64,000 bases of DNA, from the NCBI RefSeq assembly GCF_020410745.1, contig NZ_CP084528.1, forward strand, positions 1,488,001-1,552,000, given 5' to 3'. This document shows, in pieces, positions 16,703 to 24,705 of this stretch. Every line of letters starts with the position of its first letter. Within the stretch, counting starts at the first letter, position 1. Position numbers and translations under genes: made by a program. This DNA is from Kaistella polysaccharea (lineage in GTDB: Bacteria; Bacteroidota; Bacteroidia; Flavobacteriales; Weeksellaceae). Below the pieces are notes generated by a model. It had not been told where the DNA came from. It worked only from the letters and a program-made list of their open reading frames with translations, and searched no databases.

Positions 16703-17884
16703 ATGAGCGAAGTCCGGTTAAGGTCTCTTCTAGACAATGATTTTTATAAAATCACGATGCAGAATGCCGTTATCAAACTCTTTCCTAACGAAAAAGTAAA
16801 ATATCAATTTATCAACCGCGGTAAACATCATTTCCCGCCAGGTTTTGGGGACGAACTTCGAAGAAGTATTAATGCGATGGCGGAATTAAAGTTGACCCGC
16901 GATGAAAAAGAGTTTTTACGCATCACGTGTCCTTATCTAGACTTGCCTTACCTCGACTTCTTGGCCGGTTATCATTACGATCCGTCTGAAGTAAGTATTA
17001 TTCAGACTGAAAATAATTTAGAAGTAACGGTAGAAGGCCAATGGTACCGCACAATTTTATGGGAAGTTCCTATCCTTTCGCTAATTTCCGAACTTCATTA
17101 CGAGATGAATCATATGGAGCGTAATTCCAACGAGGTAGTCATTGAAAAAACTTTAGAAAAAGCGGCTCATCTTAATGAATTGCACGTCACTTTTGCAGAG
17201 TTTGGAACAAGACGCCGCCATTCTTACAAAGTCCAGGATTTGGTAGTGGAATCCTTGGTCAGAAATAATACTTCCGGAAATTTTATCGGCAGTTCTAATG
17301 TGCACTTCGCTATGAAATACGGCGTAAAACCTATCGGCACACACGCTCACGAATGGTTTATGTTTCATGCGGCGGAATATGGTTTCAAGATGGCCAATGC
17401 ACTTTCACTAGAACATTGGGTAGATGTTTACCGGGGTGATTTGGGAGTTGCGCTTTCTGATACTTATACGACCGAAGTTTTCTTCCAGCAGTTCGATAAA
17501 AAATTCGCGAAACTCTTTGATGGCGTACGTCATGATAGTGGCGATCCCATTGAATTTGCCAATAAAACCATTGAACATTACAAAAAAAACGGCATCAATC
17601 CACTTTTTAAATACATCATTTTTTCTGATGGTTTAAACTTAGAAAAAGTAGAAGAAATTACAAAAGCTTGCGAAGGAAGAATAGGAATATCTTTCGGAAT
17701 TGGCACCAATCTGACCAACGATGTCGGATTAAAACCCATGAATATCGTCATGAAATTAATTGCTGCTCAGTCCATCAACGGTGACTGGATTCCAACCGTA
17801 AAACTTTCTGACGAACATGGGAAATATACGGGCGATCCAAAAATGATTGAACTTGCGAAGGAATTTCTACGCATTAAAAATTAA
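16703..17884 (+). CDS. pncB: Nicotinate phosphoribosyltransferase
   Basis: First step of NAD salvage from nicotinate: nicotinate + PRPP + ATP to nicotinate mononucleotide. The 393-residue length is normal for the short bacterial type. The N-terminal LLDNDFYKITMQNAV, the central TFAEFGTRRRHSYKVQ, the GTHAHEWFM segment and DGVRHDSGDPIEFANK are conserved in the family. The region FGIGTNLTNDVG completes the PRPP-binding barrel. It stands alone between dps and rmuC, both on the same strand. Confidence 0.96.
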   Translation: MSEVRLRSLLDNDFYKITMQNAVIKLFPNEKVKYQFINRGKHHFPPGFGDELRRSINAMAELKLTRDEKEFLRITCPYLDLPYLDFLAGYHYDPSEVSIIQTENNLEVTVEGQWYRTILWEVPILSLISELHYEMNHMERNSNEVVIEKTLEKAAHLNELHVTFAEFGTRRRHSYKVQDLVVESLVRNNTSGNFIGSSNVHFAMKYGVKPIGTHAHEWFMFHAAEYGFKMANALSLEHWVDVYRGDLGVALSDTYTTEVFFQQFDKKFAKLFDGVRHDSGDPIEFANKTIEHYKKNGINPLFKYIIFSDGLNLEKVEEITKACEGRIGISFGIGTNLTNDVGLKPMNIVMKLIAAQSINGDWIPTVKLSDEHGKYTGDPKMIELAKEFLRIKN

Positions 17885-17938
17885 CCTCAGTTTCCCTGCA
17901 AATTAAAAGAATTCAGTAATCTTTTGTACTTTTAAAAA

Positions 17939-19450
17939 ATGGAAATTAGTTCTCTAGTAATCGGTTTACTTTTCGGTGCAGCGTTGGGTGCCTTTATTCT
18001 TTATTTTATTTTAAAATCTTCTCATCTGCCCCGAAAATTGTATGATGACGTCAACCAAAATTTCATCAGAACCCAATCGGAATTAGAAAGTTCTTCCTTG
18101 AAGATTCAGGATCTCACTCAAGATATTTTAAAAGAAAAGGAAACGAATAAAGCGCAATCAGAAATCCTTAATCACCTAAAAAATGAAATGGCTACGATTA
18201 CGGCGGAATATTCTTCAATTCAAACTCAATTTCTGGGACAACGCGATTCTAATGCTAAACAAGGTTTACAAATAGAAAATCTAATTTCAGAAAAACAGCA
18301 TATTTTTGCGAAAAATTCTGAGCTTAACGCCATTAATGAAACCTTAAAAAATTCCCTGGAAAATCAAAAGGAAGAAATTACAAAAATGCAGGAATTGGCG
18401 AAAAATGAATTTCAGAATTTAGCCAATAAAATCCTGGAGGAAAAAACAGAAAAATTTACGGCTTTAAATCAGTTAAATCTTAAAACCATTTTGGAGCCTT
18501 TCCAAGAAAAGATTTTAGAACTTCGGAATAAAGTTGGTGAAACGTACGACAAAGAATCGAAAGAACGTTTTTCCTTAGGCGAACGCGTTAAAGAACTGGC
18601 TTTATTAAATCAGCAGATTTCTGAAGATGCAAAAAAACTGACACGCGCCTTGAAAGGTGAAAGTAAAACCCAGGGAAACTGGGGTGAAATGATATTAGAA
18701 AGCATTTTGGAGAAATCTGGTTTGGTAAAAGGACGGGAATATTTTCTGGAACACGAACTTCGCGATGAAGACAACAAAGCCCTTTTTTCGGAGTTCTCCG
18801 GGAAGAAAATGCGACCTGATGCGGTCGTAAAATATCCAGACGAACGAAATGTGATTATAGATTCCAAGGTTTCTCTTACGGCATTTATAGAACTGGTGGA
18901 CGAAAATGATTCTGACTTGTATCAGATCAAACTCAATCAACATCTAAATTCCGTAAAAAACCACATTAAACAATTGAGCGAAAAGGCGTACGATGATTAT
19001 GACAAATCCTTGGATTTCGTGATGATGTTTATTCCGAGCGAACCCGCATATATTGCAGCCATGCAGGCAGAACCTGATTTATGGAATTTTGCCTACGAAA
19101 AAAGAATACTTCTCCTCAATCCAAGCAATTTAATCACATCCCTAAAACTGGTTTCTGACCTTTGGAAAAGGGAATATCAAAACAAAAATGCAATGGAAAT
19201 TGCCGAACGTGGAGCTAAACTTTACGATAAATTCGTAGGGTTTGTAGACAATTTAGAAAAAGTTGGTAAAAATATCGATCAGGCGAAAATTGTTTATAAT
19301 GAAGCCTTCAAGCAATTATCAACGGGCAACGACAATTTAATTACGCAGACTATTAAATTAAAGACTTTAGGAATTAAAAATAAAAAGAATTTACCTCAAA
19401 GCCTGGAAGAATCGGCAGAAAATTTACTGGATTTCTCTGATCCTTCTTAA
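17939..19450 (+). CDS. rmuC: RmuC family DNA recombination protein
   Basis: RmuC proteins limit inversions at short inverted repeats and contain a nuclease-like domain. The 503 residues start with an N-terminal membrane anchor (residues about 4-24, LVIGLLFGAALGAFILYFIL), followed by a long coiled coil to about residue 200 and the RmuC domain with KGESKTQGNWGEMILESILE, RPDAVVKYPDERNVIIDSKV and VMMFIPSEPAYIAAMQ. It starts 54 bp after pncB and is 22 bp before the TrmH-type gene, so those two are probably co-transcribed. Confidence 0.95.
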   Translation: MEISSLVIGLLFGAALGAFILYFILKSSHLPRKLYDDVNQNFIRTQSELESSSLKIQDLTQDILKEKETNKAQSEILNHLKNEMATITAEYSSIQTQFLGQRDSNAKQGLQIENLISEKQHIFAKNSELNAINETLKNSLENQKEEITKMQELAKNEFQNLANKILEEKTEKFTALNQLNLKTILEPFQEKILELRNKVGETYDKESKERFSLGERVKELALLNQQISEDAKKLTRALKGESKTQGNWGEMILESILEKSGLVKGREYFLEHELRDEDNKALFSEFSGKKMRPDAVVKYPDERNVIIDSKVSLTAFIELVDENDSDLYQIKLNQHLNSVKNHIKQLSEKAYDDYDKSLDFVMMFIPSEPAYIAAMQAEPDLWNFAYEKRILLLNPSNLITSLKLVSDLWKREYQNKNAMEIAERGAKLYDKFVGFVDNLEKVGKNIDQAKIVYNEAFKQLSTGNDNLITQTIKLKTLGIKNKKNLPQSLEESAENLLDFSDPS

Positions 19451-19472
19451 TTATTTTTCAAACATTATTATC

Positions 19473-20240
19473 ATGCTCATCGAAAGTTTCCAAAACGACA
19501 AAATAAAATATATAGTACGATTACTTTCGGACAACCGTTTTCGTAAAAAAGAAGGCGTTTTTGCAGTCGAAGGAAAACAGGAGAATGAAAGAGCACTAAA
19601 GTTCGGATTCGAAAATAAGGAATTTTATATCTCGGAGAATATTTTTAAAGATTCCTTACCAACTGGAAACGTCCATTTGGTTTCGGATAAAGTTTATGAT
19701 AAAATTGCGTATCGTGGAAGTTCGGAAGGAATAATCGGATTGTACAGAACACCGATTACTGAATTAAAGAATTTCAAACCCTCTGAAAATTCCGCTATTA
19801 TTATTGTAGAAAGTGTAGAAAAGCCTGGAAATCTGGGTGCAATTCTGCGAAGTTGCGAAGCTTTCGGCATTGAAGCGTTAGTTATCACCGACTCAAAGGT
19901 TGACTTTTTTAATCCCAATGTGATCCGCTCGAGTGTAGGCTGTCTGTTCGGGATGAATATTTTCCAATCAGGGAACGAAGAAGTGGCGGAGTTTCTGAAA
20001 ACAAATAGTTATAAAGTTTACACCACTTTAATGGATGAAAGTGCCGAAGCCATTCAAAGCCGAAATTTAAAAAACAAAAGTGCCGTAGTTTTTGGCACTG
20101 AACATTCTGGCTTAACGGATTTCTGGAAAGGGAAAGGTTTGAATACGATTATACCGATGTCTGGCAGTATTGATTCTCTAAATTTAAGTAATGCAGTCGC
20201 GATATGCGGGTACGAAATTTTACGACAAAAAATGGCATAA
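19473..20240 (+). CDS. TrmH/SpoU family RNA 2'-O-methyltransferase
   Basis: SAM-dependent methyltransferase acting on tRNA or rRNA; the exact target cannot be told from sequence. The 255 residues show an N-terminal substrate-binding domain and the SPOUT fold with motif 1 VEKPGNLGAILRSCEAFG, motif 2 FGTEHSGL and motif 3 IPMSGSIDSLNLSNAVAIC forming the trefoil-knot SAM site. It follows rmuC by 22 bp. The downstream hairpin at 20244 is shared with the convergent lipoprotein gene. Confidence 0.93.
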   Translation: MLIESFQNDKIKYIVRLLSDNRFRKKEGVFAVEGKQENERALKFGFENKEFYISENIFKDSLPTGNVHLVSDKVYDKIAYRGSSEGIIGLYRTPITELKNFKPSENSAIIIVESVEKPGNLGAILRSCEAFGIEALVITDSKVDFFNPNVIRSSVGCLFGMNIFQSGNEEVAEFLKTNSYKVYTTLMDESAEAIQSRNLKNKSAVVFGTEHSGLTDFWKGKGLNTIIPMSGSIDSLNLSNAVAICGYEILRQKMA

Positions 20241-20243
20241 AAA

Positions 20244-20267
20244 AACCGCTTCTAAAAAGAAACGGTT
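20244..20267 (-). terminator. Terminator between the TrmH-type gene and the Ala-rich lipoprotein gene
   Basis: AACCG, TCT, AAAA, AGA, CGGTT hairpin. On the minus strand it is followed by TTTTTTT, so it mainly serves the lipoprotein gene; on the plus strand only a weak T-tract (AATTTT) follows. Confidence 0.7.
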
Positions 20268-20289
20268 AATTTTGTCAGCGAGTAGCTGA

Positions 20290-20619
20290 TTATTTTTTTG
20301 CAGCGTCAGCAGCATCTTGAGCAGCACCAGCAGCAGCATCAGCAGCACCTGTAGCAGCAGCAGCAGCTCCTTTAGCAGCATCTTTAGCCATATCAGCAGC
20401 AGCGTCAGTAGTTGCAGAAGCAGCATCTTTAGCAGCATCAACAGTTACAGCAGCAGCAGAATCAACTACAGTTGCAGCAGAATCAGCAACCATTGCAGCA
20501 GAATCAGCAACCATTGCAGAAGCAGAATCGCTAGCGTTAGCAGTTTCTACAGTTTCAGTTTTGTTACAAGCAACTAGAGCTACAGCAGCGAAAGCAACTG
20601 CGAAAAATGATTTTTTCAT
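20290..20619 (-). CDS. Alanine-rich repetitive lipoprotein
   Basis: A 109-residue protein with a lipoprotein signal peptide (MKKSFFAVAFAAVALVAC, lipidated Cys at 18). The mature part is about half alanine, in repeats such as MVADSAAMVADSAATVVDSA and AAKDAA-type helices, so a long amphipathic helix is likely. The DNA contains two exact 21-bp units at 20474-20494 and 20495-20515 (seven codons each). The -7-like box TATCTTTG lies upstream (minus strand, 20683-20676). The composition recalls small periplasmic envelope-associated proteins, but I recognise no domain. Confidence 0.85.
   Translation of the reverse strand: MKKSFFAVAFAAVALVACNKTETVETANASDSASAMVADSAAMVADSAATVVDSAAAVTVDAAKDAASATTDAAADMAKDAAKGAAAAATGAADAAAGAAQDAADAAKK
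20474..20515. repeat. In-frame 21-bp tandem repeat inside the lipoprotein gene
   Basis: Two identical 21-bp units (20474-20494, 20495-20515), each encoding seven residues of the ADSAAMV register, followed by a partial third unit. Slippage would add or remove seven residues without a frameshift. Confidence 0.9.
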
Positions 20620-20725
20620 AATAAATTAAATTTAATTGTTTTGTTTAAAGTTTGAGTTCATCTAATTGAACAGGGCAAAGATATAGCGAGAAATAAATTT
20701 GTTTTGGAAAATTAATTGTAATATA

Positions 20726-20746
20726 TTTGTAAATCTGATTTACAAA
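20726..20746. promoter_or_regulatory. Perfect palindrome, candidate operator
   Basis: Arms TTTGTAAATC (20726-20735) and GATTTACAAA (20737-20746) are exact inverted repeats around a single T. The left arm overlaps a -7-like box TATATTTG (20722-20729) for the gene starting at 20788. The site is in the divergent space between the Ala-rich lipoprotein gene and the 20788 gene. It has the form of a dimeric repressor site; the regulator is not known. Confidence 0.6.
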
Positions 20747-20787
20747 ATAACATTACTGAAAATCAATAAATTACACATCTTTAGCAC

Positions 20788-21957
20788 TTGAGCGATTTAG
20801 ATTTATTACACTTCGAACAGCTAAAAAATGAGGTTCAAACTCAATATTTAGAAAACCACACGCCTTCCTTTGATGATATTTCAAAGTGGAAAGGTATCGA
20901 CATCATATATTTTCAGGAAGATTTACGTAAAATCGCTAAAGGAAACATCAGCGAGAAAACATTCTACACTTATTTTAAAAATTCGCCGGTCACCAAACTT
21001 CCGCGAATAGATATGCTGAATATTCTGTCTATTTATGCAGGTTACGTGTCATGGTATGACTTCAAGAAAAACCATCTTTTCGCAGATGAAATATTAAAAG
21101 ATCTGGAAGATGAAGACGAAAATCTAGCAGAATTATTGGATCAAGACGTAAAAAATGCGGAACCAATTGCAGAGGAAGACAAATTTGCTGTACAAAAGCC
21201 GATAAGTATAGAAAAATCTCCCATTACCGAGTCTGATAATTCTAATTTACAAAAATCGACTACTGATAATCAAACTGTTAGTCAAAATTCGACTTCCTTC
21301 TCATCTTACGATACCTCCGAACAAAAATCGACTTTATCTCTTGTAAAAAAATATCTTTGGTTGGGTATTTCGGCTGTTTTGGCAATTTTAGTTGGTTTAT
21401 TAGGTTTTAAGGATGAGCTTTTCAGTAAAAAGTTTTATTACAGTTTTATTGATGCGGATCGAAATTCAAAAATAAATGCCGAATTACAGGTTCAAATTCT
21501 GAAAGAAAACGAATCTCCTATCCTTTACACGGCAAAACCAAATGAACCTTTCGTTTATACGACCAAATCCAAAAACCTGACCATGGTCGTTTCGTCGCCA
21601 TATTATAGAACAGACACGATCCACAGAAATTTAGAATCTGCACCAGAAGCAGAAACCATCGAACTGAAACCTAATGATTATGCAATTATGCTTTTCTATT
21701 ATTCTAAATCTTTGAAAGATTTGAAGCGGAAAAGAGAAACGCTTAATTATCTGATCAGTGACGACGCCTTGATCTATCAGGTTTATGATAATGAAACATA
21801 CGGCGTTGAAACAATGGATAAGCAGCGGTATATTAACTTGGTGACTTTACCCTCAACTTCTCTGGAAAACCTGGAAGTCATCGAAACAAAGGATGATAAA
21901 TCAAATAAAATAGTCATGATTAAATTTAAAATCGATACCGATGAAAAACTTAACTAA
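20788..21957 (+). CDS. Single-pass membrane protein of unknown function
   Basis: A 389-residue protein starting at TTG (TTGAGCGATTTAG); no ATG lies nearby in frame. Residues 1-100 form a soluble alpha-helical region (KWKGIDIIYFQEDLRKIAKG and LPRIDMLNILSIYAGYVSWY) of a type I recall from other Bacteroidota proteins but cannot name. An acidic, Ser/Thr-rich linker follows (about 105-180), then one membrane helix (about 188-207, YLWLGISAVLAILVGLLGF) and a C-terminal domain that should be periplasmic. It overlaps the following lipoprotein gene by 17 bp, so they are coupled. Confidence 0.8.
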   Translation: MSDLDLLHFEQLKNEVQTQYLENHTPSFDDISKWKGIDIIYFQEDLRKIAKGNISEKTFYTYFKNSPVTKLPRIDMLNILSIYAGYVSWYDFKKNHLFADEILKDLEDEDENLAELLDQDVKNAEPIAEEDKFAVQKPISIEKSPITESDNSNLQKSTTDNQTVSQNSTSFSSYDTSEQKSTLSLVKKYLWLGISAVLAILVGLLGFKDELFSKKFYYSFIDADRNSKINAELQVQILKENESPILYTAKPNEPFVYTTKSKNLTMVVSSPYYRTDTIHRNLESAPEAETIELKPNDYAIMLFYYSKSLKDLKRKRETLNYLISDDALIYQVYDNETYGVETMDKQRYINLVTLPSTSLENLEVIETKDDKSNKIVMIKFKIDTDEKLN

Positions 21958-22525
21958 GATATTTCTCTTCTTTCTGAGCTTGTCCCTCATTACTTTTTCT
22001 TGTAATAAGCAGGATAAACAGATGTCGGACTTAGAAATAATACGAAAAAACAACAACATTAAAAGTTATCCCTCCGCTAAAATGGACAGCGCACAAGCGA
22101 TTGCCACCATTACAAAGCAGAAAATTCAGGAACTTCTAGATTTATCTACACTATATACCTCAGGGACAAGGGATACGGAAATAGATTCTGTAATTTACTC
22201 CCAAATGAAAAGTTACTTTTCGGAGCAGGACTCTAATAAGCTGAGGCCACTTCTATTGGAACTCGACAGTTTAAAAGTGCAGCGCACAAAAGTGGGCGAC
22301 ATATCGGTATCGAAAGAGATTGTCGGGAAAGACACCTTAGATTTTGCGAAATTTTATGTGGAATATTTCGACATGAGAAACCGGTCAATTGGCACTTTCA
22401 ATAAAAATGTACAATACATCTTGGAACCTTCGCCAGTGAAATTTCAGAAAGAATTTAAATTTTACTTTGTAGATTTTGATGTAAAACCACCGAATGACAG
22501 TACGTTGGTCGGCGTGACCAAGTAA
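21941..22525 (+). CDS. Lipoprotein of unknown function
   Basis: A 194-residue protein with a lipoprotein signal peptide (MKNLTKIFLFFLSLSLITFSC, lipidated Cys at 21). The mature part is charged and helical with no motif I recognise. Its start lies inside the upstream membrane-protein gene (17-bp overlap), so the two proteins are probably made together and may interact at the membrane. Its 3' end overlaps the convergent 5-formyl-THF cyclo-ligase gene by 64 bp. Confidence 0.82.
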   Translation: MKNLTKIFLFFLSLSLITFSCNKQDKQMSDLEIIRKNNNIKSYPSAKMDSAQAIATITKQKIQELLDLSTLYTSGTRDTEIDSVIYSQMKSYFSEQDSNKLRPLLLELDSLKVQRTKVGDISVSKEIVGKDTLDFAKFYVEYFDMRNRSIGTFNKNVQYILEPSPVKFQKEFKFYFVDFDVKPPNDSTLVGVTK

Positions 22526-23055
22526 TCTAGTGGCACATCAAATTCAGATACATCATCAACTTTAGTTTCTGGAGGAAAGAAACTAACGCCAACCTTCAAG
22601 GTTTTGTCACTGATTCCAGATAGAAAACGATCATAAAATCCTTTTCCGTAACCGACTCTATTGCCCATCTCATCGGCATACAATAAGGGTACAACAACAA
22701 AGTCGAAATCTTTCACGCCGCAATCTTCCGTTCCTGCAGGTTCTTTAATTCCCCAGGAGTTTTCGATTAAAGGCGTTTCTTCCGTAATTTCAAGTGCAAT
22801 TAATCTTCCTTTTACAATTTTAGGCACAAAAACCTTAATTTTATTCTTAAAGAAAAAATTTAGAAATAAAGAAGTGTCGACTTCCCCTTTTTCTGGAATA
22901 GATAGAAAACAGTGGACTTTTTGAGTCTCTTTTAAGTCAAATTCAGTTATAAAATTCTCGAATATTTTTTCAGATAAGGAATGCACTTCAGTTTCGGTTA
23001 AGCTTTCCTTTTTTTCTAAATAAACTTTTCTGATTTCGGCTTTTTTCATTTTCAA
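22462..23055 (-). CDS. 5-formyltetrahydrofolate cyclo-ligase
   Basis: Converts 5-formyl-THF to 5,10-methenyl-THF with ATP (MTHFS family). The 197 residues show an N-terminal RKVYLEKKESL helix, the folate region EKGEVDTSLFLNFF and the C-terminal signature GNRVGYGKGFYDRFL with DVPLDYLVTP. The extra C-terminal residues after DYLVTP lie in the 64-bp convergent overlap with the lipoprotein gene. Either of the first two methionines (1 or 3) could be the start. Confidence 0.93.
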   Translation of the reverse strand: MKMKKAEIRKVYLEKKESLTETEVHSLSEKIFENFITEFDLKETQKVHCFLSIPEKGEVDTSLFLNFFFKNKIKVFVPKIVKGRLIALEITEETPLIENSWGIKEPAGTEDCGVKDFDFVVVPLLYADEMGNRVGYGKGFYDRFLSGISDKTLKVGVSFFPPETKVDDVSEFDVPLDYLVTPTNVLSFGGFTSKSTK

Positions 23056-23139
23056 AATTGTTAAAGACAGTATGTCCCTAAGAACGCAATCTATAATTGG
23101 ATATTTTTAGTTCTAAAACCTGTTCAATTAAGAGTTCTT

Positions 23140-24495
23140 TTACCCTAACATTTTATACAATTTATCAGATAATCTTATTCTAAATGGAATTTCAAAAGTG
23201 ATTTGATCACCTTCTTTTGCCGTTTCACAGGCGCTTCCATTTGCGAATAGTGTCGTGATTGTATATTTCTGCTCGCCGGTTGTCGGACCAGCAATCAAAA
23301 CTTGATCACCAACTGAAAGTTCAGCATTTTCAATTAAAAACTGTGCGATTTTCGATTTTGTATAATAATGTTCCGCCTTACCAATCAATACTTTTTTAGT
23401 GTTAATTTTCTTATGGATATTTTTGGTTTCTGCTTTCGCTAATGGTTTGTTGGGTAAATCACCGGATTTTTTAAACTTCAAAACATCGGATTTTCCTTTC
23501 CTAAAAATCTTATTTCCAACCTGAATTCCTTTTCTTAACTGAACCTGTTCGGCTAAAGGCAGATGAATAATATCTAAACATTCTGTGGAGCAACAATTTT
23601 CCATCGCGGCTTTACAATCGTCACACTGAATAAACAATAAATGACAACCTTCATTCTCGCAATTTGTGTGATTATCGCACGGTTTACCACATTGGTGACA
23701 TTGCGAAACAATATCGTCTGTAATCCTTTCGCCCAAACGGTGATCGAAGACAAAGTTCTTCCCAATGAATTTACTTGGAATATCTTCTTCTTTGATCTGT
23801 CGGGTATATTCAATGATTCCACCTTCCAGTTGATACACATTTTTAAAACCTTGATGTTTAAAATATGCACTCGCTTTTTCACACCGGATTCCGCCTGTAC
23901 AATACATGAGCAGGTTTTTATCTTCTTTGAAATCCTGTAACTGTTCGTTGATGATGGGTAAACTTTCCCGAAATGTTTCAACATCTGGCGTGATGGCACC
24001 TTCAAAATGACCGACTTCACTTTCGTAATGATTTCTGAAATCAACTACAATGGTGTTTGGATCTTCAAGCAAATTATTGAATTCCTGTGCCTTTAGGTGA
24101 ATCCCCTTATTGGTCACATCAAAAGTATCATCATTCAAACCATCAGCAACAATTTTATGGCGAACTTTAATAGTGAGTTTTAAGAATGAATGATCGTCTT
24201 GATCAATTGCTACATTCAAGCGAATTCCTTTCATAAAATCATAAACTTCGAGCGTATCGCGGAAAGCATCTAAGTTCTCAGCAGGAATACTTATCTGAGC
24301 ATTGATTCCTTCGTGCGCAACATAAATACGGCCGAGTGCATCGAGTGCATTCCAGGCTATAAATAATTCGTCGCGAAATTTTTTAGGATCAGTGATTTTA
24401 GCGTACGCATAGAAAGACAAAGTAAGTCGTTGCTTACCAGCTTCATCAATAAGTTGAGCTCTTTCTTCTGCGCTTAAGGTGTTATACAGTTGCAT
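23140..24495 (-). CDS. trhO: tRNA uridine(34) hydroxylase, rhodanese-like
   Basis: TrhO (YceA) uses oxygen to make 5-hydroxyuridine at the wobble position of tRNAs. The 451 residues have an N-terminal acylphosphatase-like domain, a rhodanese domain with the active cysteine in MYCTGGIRCEKAS, and a Cys-rich segment with zinc-type CxxC pairs (CHQCGKPCDNHTNCENEGC). The C-terminal 100 residues (from about KNIHKKINTKKVLIGKAEHY) extend past the E. coli protein and are typical of the longer Bacteroidota form. Confidence 0.94.
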   Translation of the reverse strand: MQLYNTLSAEERAQLIDEAGKQRLTLSFYAYAKITDPKKFRDELFIAWNALDALGRIYVAHEGINAQISIPAENLDAFRDTLEVYDFMKGIRLNVAIDQDDHSFLKLTIKVRHKIVADGLNDDTFDVTNKGIHLKAQEFNNLLEDPNTIVVDFRNHYESEVGHFEGAITPDVETFRESLPIINEQLQDFKEDKNLLMYCTGGIRCEKASAYFKHQGFKNVYQLEGGIIEYTRQIKEEDIPSKFIGKNFVFDHRLGERITDDIVSQCHQCGKPCDNHTNCENEGCHLLFIQCDDCKAAMENCCSTECLDIIHLPLAEQVQLRKGIQVGNKIFRKGKSDVLKFKKSGDLPNKPLAKAETKNIHKKINTKKVLIGKAEHYYTKSKIAQFLIENAELSVGDQVLIAGPTTGEQKYTITTLFANGSACETAKEGDQITFEIPFRIRLSDKLYKMLG

Positions 24496-24705
24496 GCTAT
24501 AAACGGTTTAAGGTAGAATTTTAATGGTGCAAAGATAAGAAATTAAGATTTTACCGTTAACATTTTATAATTTATTTGGGCAGACATTTGACTTCGTCGA
24601 AAAGCTATTATCTATTTTCTTGGGCAGCTTTTTCCATCCTCCGTTCTCTCCCGATTTTACATCGGAATCCACTCAATTGGGGCTACAAAACGCGCTAATA
24701 AGAAA
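24496..24705. other. Intergenic region with a REP-like element
   Basis: 210 bp between trhO (start at 24495) and the GlmU-like gene (end at 24706). It contains the inverted REP-like element described next and no coding frame. Confidence 0.6.
24620..24685 (-). repeat. REP-like dispersed element, copy 5 (reverse orientation)
   Basis: On the minus strand it reads TAGCCCCAATTGAGTGGATT then CC, a variable hairpin (CGATGTAAAATCG) and GGATGGAAAAAGCTGCCC. The ends correspond to those of the plus-strand elements at 10563, 12378, 41590 and 53149, with more substitutions. Confidence 0.65.
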
